Shown piece after piece: positions 50,516-62,600 of a DNA stretch of 64,000 bases. The DNA is taken from NCBI GenBank assembly GCA_003116995.1, contig BDSL01000073.1:310001-374000 (forward strand), given 5' to 3'. How positions within the stretch are numbered: position 1 is the stretch's first letter; each line of letters opens with the position of its first letter. A model generated the notes under the pieces. The model saw nothing but the letters and a program-made list of their open reading frames with translations. It searched no databases and was not told the DNA's origin. The translations under genes were made by a program, and so were the position numbers. The stretch is from Yamagishiella unicocca (taxonomy: Eukaryota; Chlorophyta; Chlorophyceae; Chlamydomonadales; Volvocaceae).

Positions 50516-51718
50516 CGTTCTGCGACAAACCAATCAGATGGAGTTTGGAAGTTGGTCCGCCGCTGGACTCCTCTACGTTTATAACTATAGATATTCTATC
50601 CGCTGAGGTGATCTGTGGTCGCGATGCTTGTGGCGAACCCTGCAGCACCTCTCGGCTGTACGCGGATCTCCTCGCACCATCATGCCTCCCCGATTGTGCG
50701 TCGCCCATTTCTAGCAACACTCGAAATTCGCTAACAGCAAAACTTCCTATATCAATTACTGAGGTCACAAGTTCTCAGCCTACCCTAATAAGAGCCCGAA
50801 GCTACTGCCGTCCCTGGCCCACTAGCAAGGCGCCCTGTATGACCCTGTATCCCTCCTCCCCTCCACGGAATGCCTGCCGACTGTGCGCGCGCGCCGCGAT
50901 GGAGCAGTAACGCGGGCTTGCCAGGAAAGAGGCGTGTGTCCGCGTGGTCCGCTTGTCTTCCGGTCGTGTGGTGCGCATGCGCTGGCATGTGTGGGCGGCA
51001 AGGAGAGCCCCTACACTGTGCGTTACAGTAGCAGACCAGCCAACAGCAGCGACATGAGTCAAAGCAGGGCCTACAGCCCGTCTCGCCCAGGGCACCTTGG
51101 CCAACATTGAAGTAACCTCCTAATGTATCCCGTCGAAGCGCCTTCCTGTCTCCTGTCCACAGTCCCGCCCGTCGCGTCCCGTCACACAATCATGCCATCC
51201 GCTGGCTTCGCTTCTCCCTCCACATACAACCACCTCCGCAAGCCCTAATCGCATGTACGACACCTGTCCTGCAAACGCAGGTGTAATAACTCCTCTCAGC
51301 GGGCCGCCGGGAGCCGCATACATCAGCCTGCTTGCGCGCACACCACCCGGGGGGGGGGGGAAAGGGGAGTTCCTACTCCCCCCCCCCCGTGTGTTTCGTG
51401 TGTTTGGCGCAGCAGCATCACCCCGGGGACAAAACCAACCGAGTCACGCAACCCGTAACATGACGCCTAGCGCACGCACAATCGCCCGCCTGCCCGCCTG
51501 CTCGCGCCCTATCCCCGCCAGCACTCCTCCCCTGCATGCCTCGCCTCCTCGGTCATCAGGAGGATGCAGCTAGCGGCATGAGAGGTTGGGAGGCGGCGGC
51601 AGGCAGGCAGGCAGGCATAGCCGGCGGTTGGTGCACACTCGGTGCCAACATCACGGGTTGGATCGGTTAGCCGCCCCAGCACGGCCCCCGGCACGTCTAT
51701 AAAGGAAAGGAGCCCCTT
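50516..51718. other. 5' flank of the SDR gene; no gene recognised
   Basis: Open frames on the minus strand near 50,785-51,189 have no motif. A poly-G/poly-C stretch lies at 51,347-51,390. Confidence 0.45.
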
Positions 51719-51877
51719 TTAGACTCTTTGGCGCAGCTGGCATGACGACCACCACGCCTTGCCTTGCCAGTTGAAGGCGGAGGCAAGGGGCGGGCCGCCA
51801 TGCAAAGACGCGTCGATCCGCAGCACCGCGTCGATGAAGCGGCCGTCTCCCAACTGCGCCAGCACACCCGCCGCCAT
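51719..51877 (-). CDS. Possible terminal exon, unrecognised protein
   Basis: From ATG 51877-51875, six bases after an acceptor-like CGTGCAGGG, 52 codons run to TAA 51721-51719. The peptide 'LGDGRFIDAVLRIDASLHGG' plus 'SAFNWQGKAWWSS' has a protein-like composition, but I know no family. The ATG may be internal to an exon of a longer gene whose 5' part I could not find. Confidence 0.3.
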   Translation of the reverse strand: MAAGVLAQLGDGRFIDAVLRIDASLHGGPPLASAFNWQGKAWWSSCQLRQRV

Positions 51878-53382
51878 CCTAGACCCTGCACGACCCACTC
51901 ATCACCAACACCACTACCACCGGCAGCCCCAGGACTGGTGGGGCTGCCACTTACACCAACGACACGCACACACTCTGTCCTCGTCCTGATGAAAAGCCTG
52001 ACGAACAGCAGGCCTTTGTGACTGCTTAGCCGCCGACTTCGTGACTGCAACGCCAAGGCCGCCGTCGCCGTACTGCGACACGGTGCGCTATGTGTGTACG
52101 ACACACCGGTCGAAGAAGCCGGGCTTGTCGCGCATAGCGGTTATTGGAAGAGGAGGCCCCTGAAGTGCAATCGCTGCGCTTTCGCGCAACGGAAGCCGGC
52201 GAAGCTAGATGGCGCGAGCCGTCACGAAAGTGCTATGCTTGACCGAGTCGAGTGGGCGATATGAAGTGGTGGGTCGTTGGAGGTGGTAGTGGTGGGGTGG
52301 CTGAGCGGGCCCACTTTAGCCTCAGCCGCCGCCTGAGCAGGGTTCTGCTAGGCGAGCGGGGACAGGGATAGCGGTTGGGGTCGCCGGGGTATAGAGGTTG
52401 CCACTACTGTGCAAGTAAGCGTCAGATGCCCTGCTACAACTGCATCCCCGGTTTTTGCCCAATCGCTTACTGTGGTCCGAGTTGCCGCCACCGATGTTGT
52501 CCAGGCCCGCAATCCGCGGGCCCCCGCCACGTGGGGGCAGGTCCTTCTTCTTATTTCGTTGACTGAGCGCACGGTGGTGAGCCTCGGGTGAAGTCATCGT
52601 CGCGAAGCTGCCGAAACACGTAGAAGGGGAAGGGACACGTAATGCACGGGATCCCGGCATGACGTGGGCGATTGTTGCCTGTAAGTCAGCTTCTCAAACG
52701 AGCTGAGAGCTTTACAAGCAGCTTGTAACTTACAATGTCATGATCGCGGCGTATAAGGCCAGGAAGAACTCCACAATGATGCTCAAGCGCCATGGCGACC
52801 TGCGCTCCTCGACCTTGCCTGCAGAGGCGAGGCATGGCAGAAGGTTACAAAACCATTCCTTGTTTATTTTCGTCCGGAAACGCAATTCTGCAACAGCTAC
52901 CGACGCACCACTGCGGGAAATGTAGGGCATCTTAAGCCCGGCCCGTGAGGGCCAACCCTTGCGTTACAACCAGTCGAAGTGCAATGGGAGTAAAGCAAAG
53001 ATTGTTTCGAGAGGTCCCTTAGAGAGGCTAAAACAAAATGCCGGTTCCTCAGGCGAGTGCCACGTTCGGCTTTGTTCGCTGTGCGTTGCCGCTACGTTGT
53101 GTATCCAAGTTGACACTGACGAACTATGAAATACACAAATACTATGCCAATACCGGTTGCTCTGCATGAGGCTTCGGTCCGTACACATGCTCACCCAATG
53201 GACACCTGAGCGCCGACTACCTCATCCCGTAGCGCATTTGTAAAGCCATCGGACACACGTACCTGCTGAGCGCCTCAGGCCTTCCGGCCGTGCAGCCCAG
53301 CGGGCCCTCGACCCACCTACCGTCCAACCGACCGCATCGCTCCCCGCCTCCCAGCGACCTCTCCTTCCGAGCACGACACAAA
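51878..53382. other. No gene recognised; 5' flank of the TPR-like gene
   Basis: A minus-strand frame at 52,660-52,322 ('LDNIGGGNSDHSKRLGKNRG') looks mildly protein-like but matches nothing I know. Confidence 0.45.
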
Positions 53383-56300
53383 ATGCTCGCATCTCTGCGG
53401 CAAAGGCCGCAGCACTGCGCGCAGACCGCAGGGCCTGCAGCCGCGCGGCACGAGAGGCTGGCCTGGCGTGGAGCTCGCGCGACGACCGCGCGCGCCGGGC
53501 CCGACTCCGCGCCTGACGCTCCGAGCACCACCAGCAGCGCAGGCAGCACCAGCACCGCGGAGCCTCCCCCTGCTGCCCCCGCCCCCGGCCTCTCGAAGGA
53601 AGCCATCCTGGCCCGCATCGCCCGCGCCAAAAAGTACAAGGGGCCTTCCGACGGAGCAGGCGGCGACGCCGCGGCTGCGGCGCCGGAGGCAGACGCCATG
53701 GCGCCTGCGGCGACCCCTGGGTCGGCCGCCGCCGCTGCGCGGGCGGCTGCGCTGCCTCAGATCGGGCCCACCAAGGTATGGCAGCGGAAGGGGAAAGGAG
53801 GGTTCGTGGGGGAGGCTCGAGGGGGACGAGGCTTGACGAGGGGCAAGGGCATGTGTGTGTTTGGGGACTGGGAGGGGCAGGATACGCGAGGGTGCGAGTC
53901 CCTCTTCCGACCTTCGTCCTCGCTGCTACCGATTTGGAAGCACAAGCGCGCCCGGCAAAAGGGCGGTCGAGAGCGCCAGCCATCCCGAGCGCTCGGCAAA
54001 AGGGCGGTCGAGAGCGCCAGCCATCCCGAGCGCTCGGGATTGCTGACAGCTTAAGAATCTCAAGGTGAGGGTGGGTGAGGGTGAGGGTCGGACCCCGCTT
54101 GTGCTACACACGCACAGGCAGGGTCCGACCCTCACCCTCACCCACCATCTCGCCAAGGCCTGCCGTGAGCTCTGACGGCCCAACTCCTGCCAGCCCAAGT
54201 CGTCGGGCGTCCCCTCCTCCCCCCGGCCCCAGCTGCATTTCCCCACGTCGAGTAACCGGACCTATTTTGCAACCCCTCCCCCCGGCCCCAGCTGCACTTC
54301 CCCATGTCGAGTAGCCGGACCTATTTTGCAACCCCTCCCCCCGGCCCCAGCTGCACTTCCCCATGTCGAGTAACCGGACCTATTTTGCAACCCCTCCCCC
54401 CGGCCCCAGCTGCATTTCCCCATGTCGAGTAACCGGACCTATTTTGCAACCCCTCCCCCCGGCCCCAGCTGCACTTCCCCATGTCGAGTAGCCGGACCTA
54501 TTTTGCAACCCCTCCCCCCGGCCCCAGCTGCACTTCCCCATGTCGAGTAGCCGGACCTATTTTGCAACCCCTCCCCCCGGCCCCAGCTGCACTTCCCCAT
54601 GTCGAGTAGCCGGACCTATTTTGCAACCCCTCCCCCCAACCCGCTACGTGGTCGCGACACCCACGGGTTTCCCTCGAACCCCCCGCATCCCTCCTGCCCA
54701 TTTGTCGGCCGTGGATTCGCGGATTCTCTTTAAAAAAACCCTCCCTCCCCCCGCCCCTCCCAGATCGACTGGGGGGCCGTCGTGGGCTTCCTGGACGCGC
54801 CAGTCACCACCGAGCGCGCCGGCGGCGCGCCCGTGTCGTACGGCGGTACGGCACCCGTCGCGGCGCCCGCTGACGCGGCGGCGGAGGCGGCCGCGCGGGC
54901 GGAGCGGGAGCAGCGCTTCATGGCCTCCCCCGATGGCAAGGACTACATGAGCATGCTCATGAACAGCCCACGAAGCGACGGCACTGGAAGCGCAGCGCGT
55001 GCCGCCGACTCGCTTGCTGCCGTACTGGCGCAGCCGTTGTACGACCCAGTGTACGACGAGAACGGCGCCGTCATCAACCCCCAGCTGCGCATGGAGGAGT
55101 TCACGGCGGCCAAGGAGGCTAAGCTGCGGGCGATGGGGGGCGAGGTGATCACGGCAGACATGTCGTACAACCCCGGCGGCAACGTTTCCGTACGGGTTAG
55201 CATGGGCGCCGGCGCGGGTATGATGGCGGGGCCGGAGGCGGTGGCGGCGGCGGCGGCGCGGAAGGTGGAGGCGGAGGCCGAGGCGGCGAAGCGAGCGGCG
55301 GAGGCGGAGGCAGCGGCGGAGGCGGAGGCGGAGGCAGCCAGGGTGGCGGCGGAGGCGAGGGCCGCGGCGGCGGCGGCGGCGGCGGGGGAGGCTGGCGTGG
55401 CTACTGGTGAGGAGGCTGCGGAGGACGCCTACAAGCCCAAGGTGCGCCGGCGAGCCCGTTTGAAGGGGCGCTCAGGGGTGCAGCCCTAATGGGTGTGCGG
55501 GGCCGCTCCAGGGGGGGTGTGATAAGAGAATCCGCGAATCCACGGCCGACAAACCGAGGGCGGTGAAGGCGATGGCCCAGCGGCGCGGCAAGGAGAAGGA
55601 GCGGAGGCGCTGCTGAGGCGTAGTGATAGGCAACGTTGACGCTCCAAGGGGGGGGGGAGAGAAGAGAGGGAACGGAGGAGGGGCAGGGGAGGACTCGGGG
55701 TGCTCCTGGGAAGATAAGATAATGACTTCCCGGCAGCCCCCCCACGGCAGGCCCCCACGGCATAGCCCAGAGGCATGAAATTGAGCTGTGCCAATTCCAG
55801 CGGCGGCAGCGCGCGGGGGGCTGTGGGGGGCTGCGGGTGGGTCTCGAACCGGGGACGTACCCAGGAAGGCCAGAGTCGCAGCAGCGCCCACCCTAATCCC
55901 TGGAACCCTAAAAACCCTAAAACCGTCAACCCCTGAGCCAACCGCTTTTCGGCCCCCAGGTGTCCACGTGGGGCATGTTCCCCCGCCCGCGGGACATCAG
56001 TGAGGCGTACGGCGGCGGCCGAGACATCAAACCCGGCCAGGTGGGGGTTGCGTATGAGGACCGTTGACTCGACATGGGAAGTGTAGTGGATGCATAGCCT
56101 TCGGACACGGGGACCAGGTGGTGGTGGGGGGGTGTTATAAGAGAATCCGCGAATCCACGGCCAACAAACTGAGGGCGGCGAAGGTGGTGGTCCAGCGGCG
56201 CGGCGCGGCAAGGAGACGGAGAGGGTTCGAAAAGACCCGGGTGTGGGGGGGGGCGGGTAGCTTAGGCAAGCGTGTTTCATCCCCCGGGGTGAACAAGGGG

Positions 56301-59300
56301 GGGAGCACAGCTGGGGCGGGTTAGGAAGCCTCTCTGGGCTCGACAGAGCATGGTCCAGCAGCAACCCGCCTGCACTGACCCCTTCCCCGCCTGCCTCTTG
56401 TGATGGTGGTACCTCGCTTCGTCCGCACACACAGGCACCCGCGCTGTCAGCCTGTCATTTAGAGGACAAGCAGCATGTGCCGCTCGGGCCCCCCCCATGC
56501 CGGCTATGCTATCCATGTCGTGCAACCGGTTTTCATGCCAACAACCCCTCCAGTGCTGCCCCACTCCTGTCGCATCACCAGCTCCTCCCCACCCACCCAC
56601 CGCCCCTGCACCGTTTCCCCCCAATCTGGTTTATTTTCCATGCCGACCCACGGGTCTCCTCTCCTAACCCTCCTGCTGGCCCCCCTCCAGGAGTTGGAGA
56701 CCCCCCAGCAGCGGTCCGAGCGGGAACGCAACTACGCGGCTGCACTGGCGCTGTACAAGGCGCGAGCGGGGCTGGAGGTGGACCCCGAGGACGAGGAGAA
56801 GGCGGCCAAGGTGCGCGGGCGAGGGGAGGGGGGGGCATGAAAGAACCGGTAACTCGACATGGGAAGTGTAGCTGGTGCATATGAGGGGTGGGGCTGCCCA
56901 GAGGAGGGGGTTCCAGAGGAGGAGGCCAGGAGGAGGGAGGCCAGGAGGAGGGAGGCCAGGAGGAGGGAGGCCAGGAGGAGGGAGGCCAGGAGGAGGGAGG
57001 CCAGGAGGAGGGAGGCCAGGAGGAGGGAGGCCAGGAGGAGGGAGGCCAGGAGGAGGGAGGCCAGGAGGAGGGGAGCCAGGAGGAGGGAGGCCAGGAGGGG
57101 TGGCGAGAGAGGAGGGGTCGGGGAGAGGAGGGGTCGGGGAGAGGAGGGGTCGGGGAGAGGAGGGGTCGGGGAGAGGAGGGGTCGGGGAGAGGAGGGGTCG
57201 GGGAGAGGAGGGGGGGTGGGAGAGGAGGGCGCAAAATGGACTGAACGAGGGGGTAGGGGTGGCGGTGGGGCGGGGGCGGCGGCGGTGGGACGGCGGTGGG
57301 ACGGCGGTGGGGAGGCGGTGGGGAGGCTTAGGTGTTGTGTGCGGTTTCCGGGGTTTGCGGCTCCGAGACCCCGGACGGATGTGCACCAACACAGTGCGGA
57401 TCCCGCGGCGCCGCCCGCCCTTGACTCGCCCGCCCGCCATTTAAACTACCGTACAGCTGTACGAGGAGGGCATGGAGCTCTTCAACGCAGGCGAGCTGCA
57501 GGCCTCTTTCGAGAAGTTCGAAAAGGTGGTGGCGACGGTGCCGGTCAGGACCAAGGTGGGGATGGGGGCGGTGGGTTGGGGGAACAGGGGGGAAAGGGGG
57601 GAAAGGGAAGGGAGCGCGGTGTGCAGGGCGGTGGGGGATGGAGGCGTTGAAAATTGGGGCAAGGTCTGTGCCGGCTTCCTGGCGAACCATGCGTCGACCT
57701 CGACCCAGACCCAGACCCAGACCCGACCTCCGCATACCCTAAACACCCCACACCCCAGCTCCCCACCCTGGGTCATTAGCTGACACCATCTTGCCGACGC
57801 CGCCGATCCACCGACCCGCCACTACCTCACCACCCTTCCCCCATCATCACCCTATACGGCGGCACCTGTACGACGGCCGCTGTACACAGTACGGCGGCCT
57901 GGGGACGCTGCAGAAGGCCATTGTCCTGGACAGCGTGGGTCAGAGCGAGGCGGCTCAGAAGCTGTACAAGAGCATCGTGACGCATGGAGTGGCGCAGGTG
58001 GGAGTGAGGTGGAGGGGAGGCGAGGGGGGAGCGAGGGGGGTTGGCGTAAATACCGTTTACACGACAGGGACATGATAGGTGGCGCATGGTCGTCGGACAC
58101 CGAATTCATGGGCGATTTTGTGGAAGCGAGGGGGGGGAGCGGGAGGGTGGGGGAGAGGAGAGGAGAGAGATAACCCGTGTATACGGCATAGGCGAAGGGC
58201 AATGGGGGGATGTCCTGGAGTGGGTTGTGGCCCCCAGCTCTGGAGGGGGCAATGGGGGAATGTCCTGGAGGGGGTAGGGGCCCCCAGCTGCGTCCGGTGA
58301 CTTCGTGGCCGCTGCTGACATTGCCGGCATCCGAAGGCTATGCACCCACTACATCTCCCCAGTCGCGTTACCGGTTCTTTATAACCGGTTCTTTTGTAAC
58401 CCCCCCCGGGATCCTCCTATAACCCCCCTCCCCGCCAGGTGTCCAAGAAGGCCAAGCAGATGCTCTTCAGCTTCGAAGCCATGACGTGAGAGAAGACCCG
58501 GGCACACGACATAGGAAACAGAGGGTGGAAACTGTGGGGGGGAGAAGAGCCGGTTACACGGCATAGGAAACGGAGGGCAGAAAGGAGACTGAGGGGGGGA
58601 GGAAACTGGGTGTGTGTGTGTGTGTGGTGTGGTGGGGATGCACCCAGTGAGCACTGCGGAAGGGGCGGAGAGCGGGCCGGTGGGGAAACGTGCGTGGGTT
58701 GCAGGAGGGGATGGCGTAAGGACCGGTTACACGCCGTGGGCAGGATTTTGCAGGAGGGCAGCGAGGGGGCGGAAGGGGCGGTCAGGGGACCGGGGGGGTT
58801 GTTGTATTGGGGGGAAGGTGGAGAGGAAACCCGTAGGTCGGCACTGAGGGGGGAAGGCCGCGAGGAAACCCGTAGGTCGGCACTAGCAGGAGGTGAGTTT
58901 CGGAGGGCTCCAAAAAGATGGGTATCGGCGGGGTGGCAGGAAAGCCGGTATCGTGGGCCCGGGTACGATGCCTCGACCCCGTACCATGCACTTTGCGAAG
59001 GGGCCAACGGCATGTGGCTGTCATGTGGTTGTCACGTGCAGCCCGCCGCCCCATACACACCCCGACTCGCCCCCCTCCCACTCCCGGGCTCCGCGTGCGT
59101 CCCGCTCCTTCAACCTCCACACACCCCCGTACTTCGCCGTCGTCGTACAGGTTCTTGAAGGCCGACAAGTTCAGCTATAGCATTAATACAGCCGAGTACG
59201 ACAAATATTTCAGGTGGGACTGGGGTTGGGACGGGCTTCCCGTCCTGCTCGGTGTGTTTTAAAGCCGTACACTGAGCCGACGTGGCATCCAGCTCCCCGC

Positions 59301-59642
59301 CCCTTGCTTCCCCCCCTCCTCCCTGCCCCTCCCTGCCCCTTCCCCCCCTCCTCCTTTCGCTCAGCCGCCGAAGGTCAACATACGACCTCCGTCTTTTCCT
59401 CACCCCAGTTCTCCAGCATGCATCTCGAGACGTCTGTTCTAAACGGTTTTTCCCTCATCCATGGGTCTTCCTCGCTACCCCCCTCCCGCCCCCTCAGGGG
59501 AGCCGCGGACCGCCGCACGTTGTACGTTGCTACCGAGGAGGACCGGCGGAGGGACGAGGAGGCGGCCCGAGTGGCGGGGCTGGTGGCGATGGCGATCATA
59601 CTGGCGCCGGTGCTGGCGGTGGCGGTGCTGGCGATCAAGTAG
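53383..59642 (+). CDS. Conserved plastid TPR-like protein with C-terminal membrane anchor
   Basis: Predicted exons: 53383-53775, 54764-55441, 55960-56040, 56691-56810, 57457-57555, 57890-57997, 58439-58485, 59151-59213, 59498-59642; all phases agree, about 577 residues. The N terminus ([15 protein letters not shown]..., Ala/Arg/Ser-rich) resembles a plastid transit peptide. A middle part has '[14 protein letters not shown]' and an Ala/Glu-rich, probably coiled-coil stretch (about residues 290-345). The conserved core is '[20 protein letters not shown]', '[20 protein letters not shown]', '[20 protein letters not shown]' and '[15 protein letters not shown]', a tetratricopeptide-like helical repeat block seen in plant and algal plastid proteins. 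The last 25 residues, '[20 protein letters not shown]', form one membrane helix ending at the C terminus. Function unknown; thylakoid or envelope anchoring is inferred. An in-frame ATG at 53290 is an alternative start. Confidence 0.85.
54225..54640. repeat. About 59-bp minisatellite in intron 1 of the TPR-like gene
   Basis: Seven copies of a unit with CCGGACCTATTTTGCAACCC and CCCCATGTCGAGTA. The unit is related to the dispersed CGACATGGG/ACCGGT repeat found in other introns. Confidence 0.95.
55899..55926. repeat. Telomere-like AACCCTAAA tract in intron 2 of the TPR-like gene
   Basis: GGAACCCTAAAAACCCTAAA lies about 35 bases before the acceptor at 55958-55959. Confidence 0.5.
56915..57210. 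repeat. Two adjoining minisatellites (15 and 16 bp) in intron 4 of the TPR-like gene
   Basis: About thirteen copies of AGGAGGGAGGCCAGG are followed by about six copies of GAGAGGAGGGGTCGGG. Long repetitive open frames across them are artefacts. Confidence 0.95.
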
Positions 59643-62600
59643 CGGAGCCGACACGGGCAGACGCGCGACCTCCGGTCTGCTCCAGCAGCAACAGCAGGAG
59701 GAGGAGGAGGAGCACCAGCAACAGCAGCAGCAGCAGCAGCAGGAGGAGGAGGAGGAGGGGAGGCAGCCCGGGGGCCGCGGGGGCGGAGCGTATGGGGAGG
59801 AAGCCCGGGGGCCGCGGGGGCGGAGCATATGGGGAGGAAGCCCGCGGGTCGGCACGGAAAAGTAAAACCGATTAGGGAATGTTTGGTGTGCACGGGAGAG
59901 GAAGGAAGGCGGTGGGGGCTGGATGCGGGGCCCCGGAGGGCGGTCCGGATGGGAGGACCACGTGGGGGCGGGGGCTAGGAGGGAGGCCTCGACGGTTTTG
60001 GGAGCCGGTTATGGCGGTTGGGGCTCAAGTAGGCGGTTGGCTGGAGCTGTTGTGGTTTGTTGGGCGGGCGCCGTTATTTGTCCCGCCTCATGTTGGAGGT
60101 GGTGTGTGTTGACTTTACGGTTCTTGTTCCAGTCGTCCTGTTTGCCGCCAGGAGCTCGAAGTGGGGCACATCAGTCCGATGGGCGCCTGGGCCATAGAGG
60201 TGCGATCTGGAGGTCTTCGCTCGAGGAAGGGGAGCACGTAAGGACCGGTTACACGACTGGGGGGGGAGAGAGGAACCTGTGAGTGTGACGCGCTGGGGGG
60301 TGGTTGCTGGTTGGGTACGGCAACTGGTCGAGGGAGGGAAGCACTCAGGGGCCACATCGGTCCACCGCGCCCGCAGCCGTTTCCCACTCCATCCGCCTAC
60401 TCCTTCCCACCGCGCCGTGTTCGGTGCCCTTCTCGAAGCTTCCTTCCTCGTGCTTCTGTTTATCAGATCCGGCTAGGCGGCGCAGCCCCCTGCCAGCCCA
60501 GCAGTTGTTGTATTTTATCTGGGTTTAATTTTATTTGTTGGCAAGATGACAGCACTGGTTGGGTTGTTTTTCCTTCTTGGAATTTGGATCTTTGCGCGGT
60601 TGGAACCTGCCGCCCGCGGCACATGTGGGCCAAGGTAATGTATTTAAGCGGGCGTAGTGTTGCGCCGTACGGAGGATGAGCCATTTTCGAGCGGGGCGAG
60701 GAATATTAGAGGGGGAGGGCAGGTGAAGCAGGAACTTCGGTGCGGCCTCGAAGACGACGCCTCGGGGCAGCCTGGGGCAGCCCGGGGCGAGCGGGGAATT
60801 GGCAGGGGCATCAGGGCGCGCTTTCCCGCCGCATGCCTTTTTGTGGCATGGGTTCAAGGAGTGTGTGGCGAGGTGTCTAGTAGCGGCGTTTTTGGGTCGA
60901 GTTATCGGGTTAGACATGGCCCGCATGGCGGAAAAGTGGTTGGCCAAGGTTGCAACCTTGGCCCTCTCCTATGGTGACTTTTTTGGTGTTATGCATCAAA
61001 ACAGCTACGTGGATAATTACAGTTCTGCGGTCGAGCAGATTGCCAACTCGGTAATGCGGTGGGCATTACCGTGGCATTGTTGTGGCCAGAGACCGGAGCA
61101 ACTGATGGCAGCCACGAAAGCTGGAACGTGAATGATTGCAGACCAGGACAGTGGAACGGCCCGTTGATGGGACAACTTGGCTCCGCAAAGAGAAGAACGG
61201 GAAACAAAAGTGTGACGACTCGCACAGGCGTTTCCATGAGTATAGTACAGCCCTGAGATGATCAATTGAAACGAAATTATTCAAAACATTGGTTTGGTGA
61301 AGATGCATGATTGACAGGCTGCGCCGGTACTGCCCTGGTTATAGAGCTGGGTTACCTAACTGGAGCCTGGAATAGAATGGCTTGGACGCCAAAACATAAT
61401 CCAAAAAGAGATATCTGCAATTGATGACACTAATTCAGGATGGCCGTGGACGATACGACTTCGATCGCAATTCTGCTCGGCCCTCTAGTTCTAAAATTCA
61501 AACGCCGACGGCTCCCTCTCTGTCTAAGATACTTCTCCTCTGGAAATTATCCTTTCCCGACGCAGTTTAATTGATAAGTGACAGGTCTAAGCCATGTATC
61601 CATAATAGAGTTGGAGTCTGGCGAGCCTGGTGACAAGTAAATGGCTGGACAGCAAAGAGGTTTAACTAGGCTGTCAAAGCCAGCGTAATTTTCAGCACGT
61701 CCTTCAATTTGATGTAATCTGCCCATAAGGTTGTTTACGAACGTTGCCGGAATCCAAACATGACAATTCTCGTGCCAGAAATAGGTGCGGCCCTATCTTT
61801 TAGGGAAATACACCCTGAGATCTTCATGGCACACATTTACCGCATGCCTAACCTAATGAAAAATTATAAGGCAGGGTGGTTCGCTGCTTTAAATAATTGG
61901 CGGGCTAGGCCGACCGGTAGGTCGCCTGTCCTCGTCGCAGGAGTCCTGAGAAACGCGGTTCAGCGTCTACAGGCGTAAAGTAAGAAATTATATGTACCAA
62001 GGTGAAGAATATTTTCTGCAAGCAGTCCTTGAAGCACGCCTCATGTGGCTTACCGGCGCGCGCCTTAGCTTCCTCCACCCTCCGCCGTTTCGACATACGC
62101 GGCCCAAACATGGATCCTATAGCAGTAAATACGTGTAGCAACGAACACAAAACTCACAAATGGAACCATTCGCTGGCATAAGTTTAAGAAATCCTGAAAC
62201 TGCCTGCGGCAGCAGCGTCTAATCGCTGCGGGGTGGCCGATCGCTGCCACACAGCTCCTGGCTGAATCATGCACGGTGCGAAGTATAGGTCCTAGCAGCA
62301 CCCGCGAAGTTCCATTCTGAAACATCAGCCAACGGTAACGCCTCAACGGTAACCACGACAAGGTGTGTCTTGCCCGGGCAGTGTCGAACGACAGGTCGAG
62401 CGCCAGCCTTGCCTGTAGCACGCAATGTAACCCTCAGGAGCGCAGGATTGTGCACATGGCTCCAATCTGCATGGCTGGGCAGGACTTCTCACATGGGTGA
62501 AATGCTTGTATTCCGCTCTCGGCGGGGCTGTGTTCGCAGGCACACGCGAACCGGTAACCAAATTGGTTTAGCCAGTTTTAATCCAGGCCAATCGGCTAAC

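Noticed and set aside
52322..52660. CXC/Tesmin-like zinc region on the minus strand
   Set aside because: Only a GCSC fragment is present; the cysteine spacing of that domain is absent.
56888..57244. Long Gly/Glu/Arg-rich open frames on both strands
   Set aside because: They are translations of the 15- and 16-base minisatellites.
56041..58438. Introner-type elements as the source of these introns
   Set aside because: The dispersed units lie at varying distances from splice sites, occur in both orientations and do not supply the splice sites themselves.
60152..60199. Possible 48-base exon reading ELEVGHISPMGAWAIE
   Set aside because: Clean splice-like ends, but no partner exons on either side, and the TPR-like gene already ends at 59,642.
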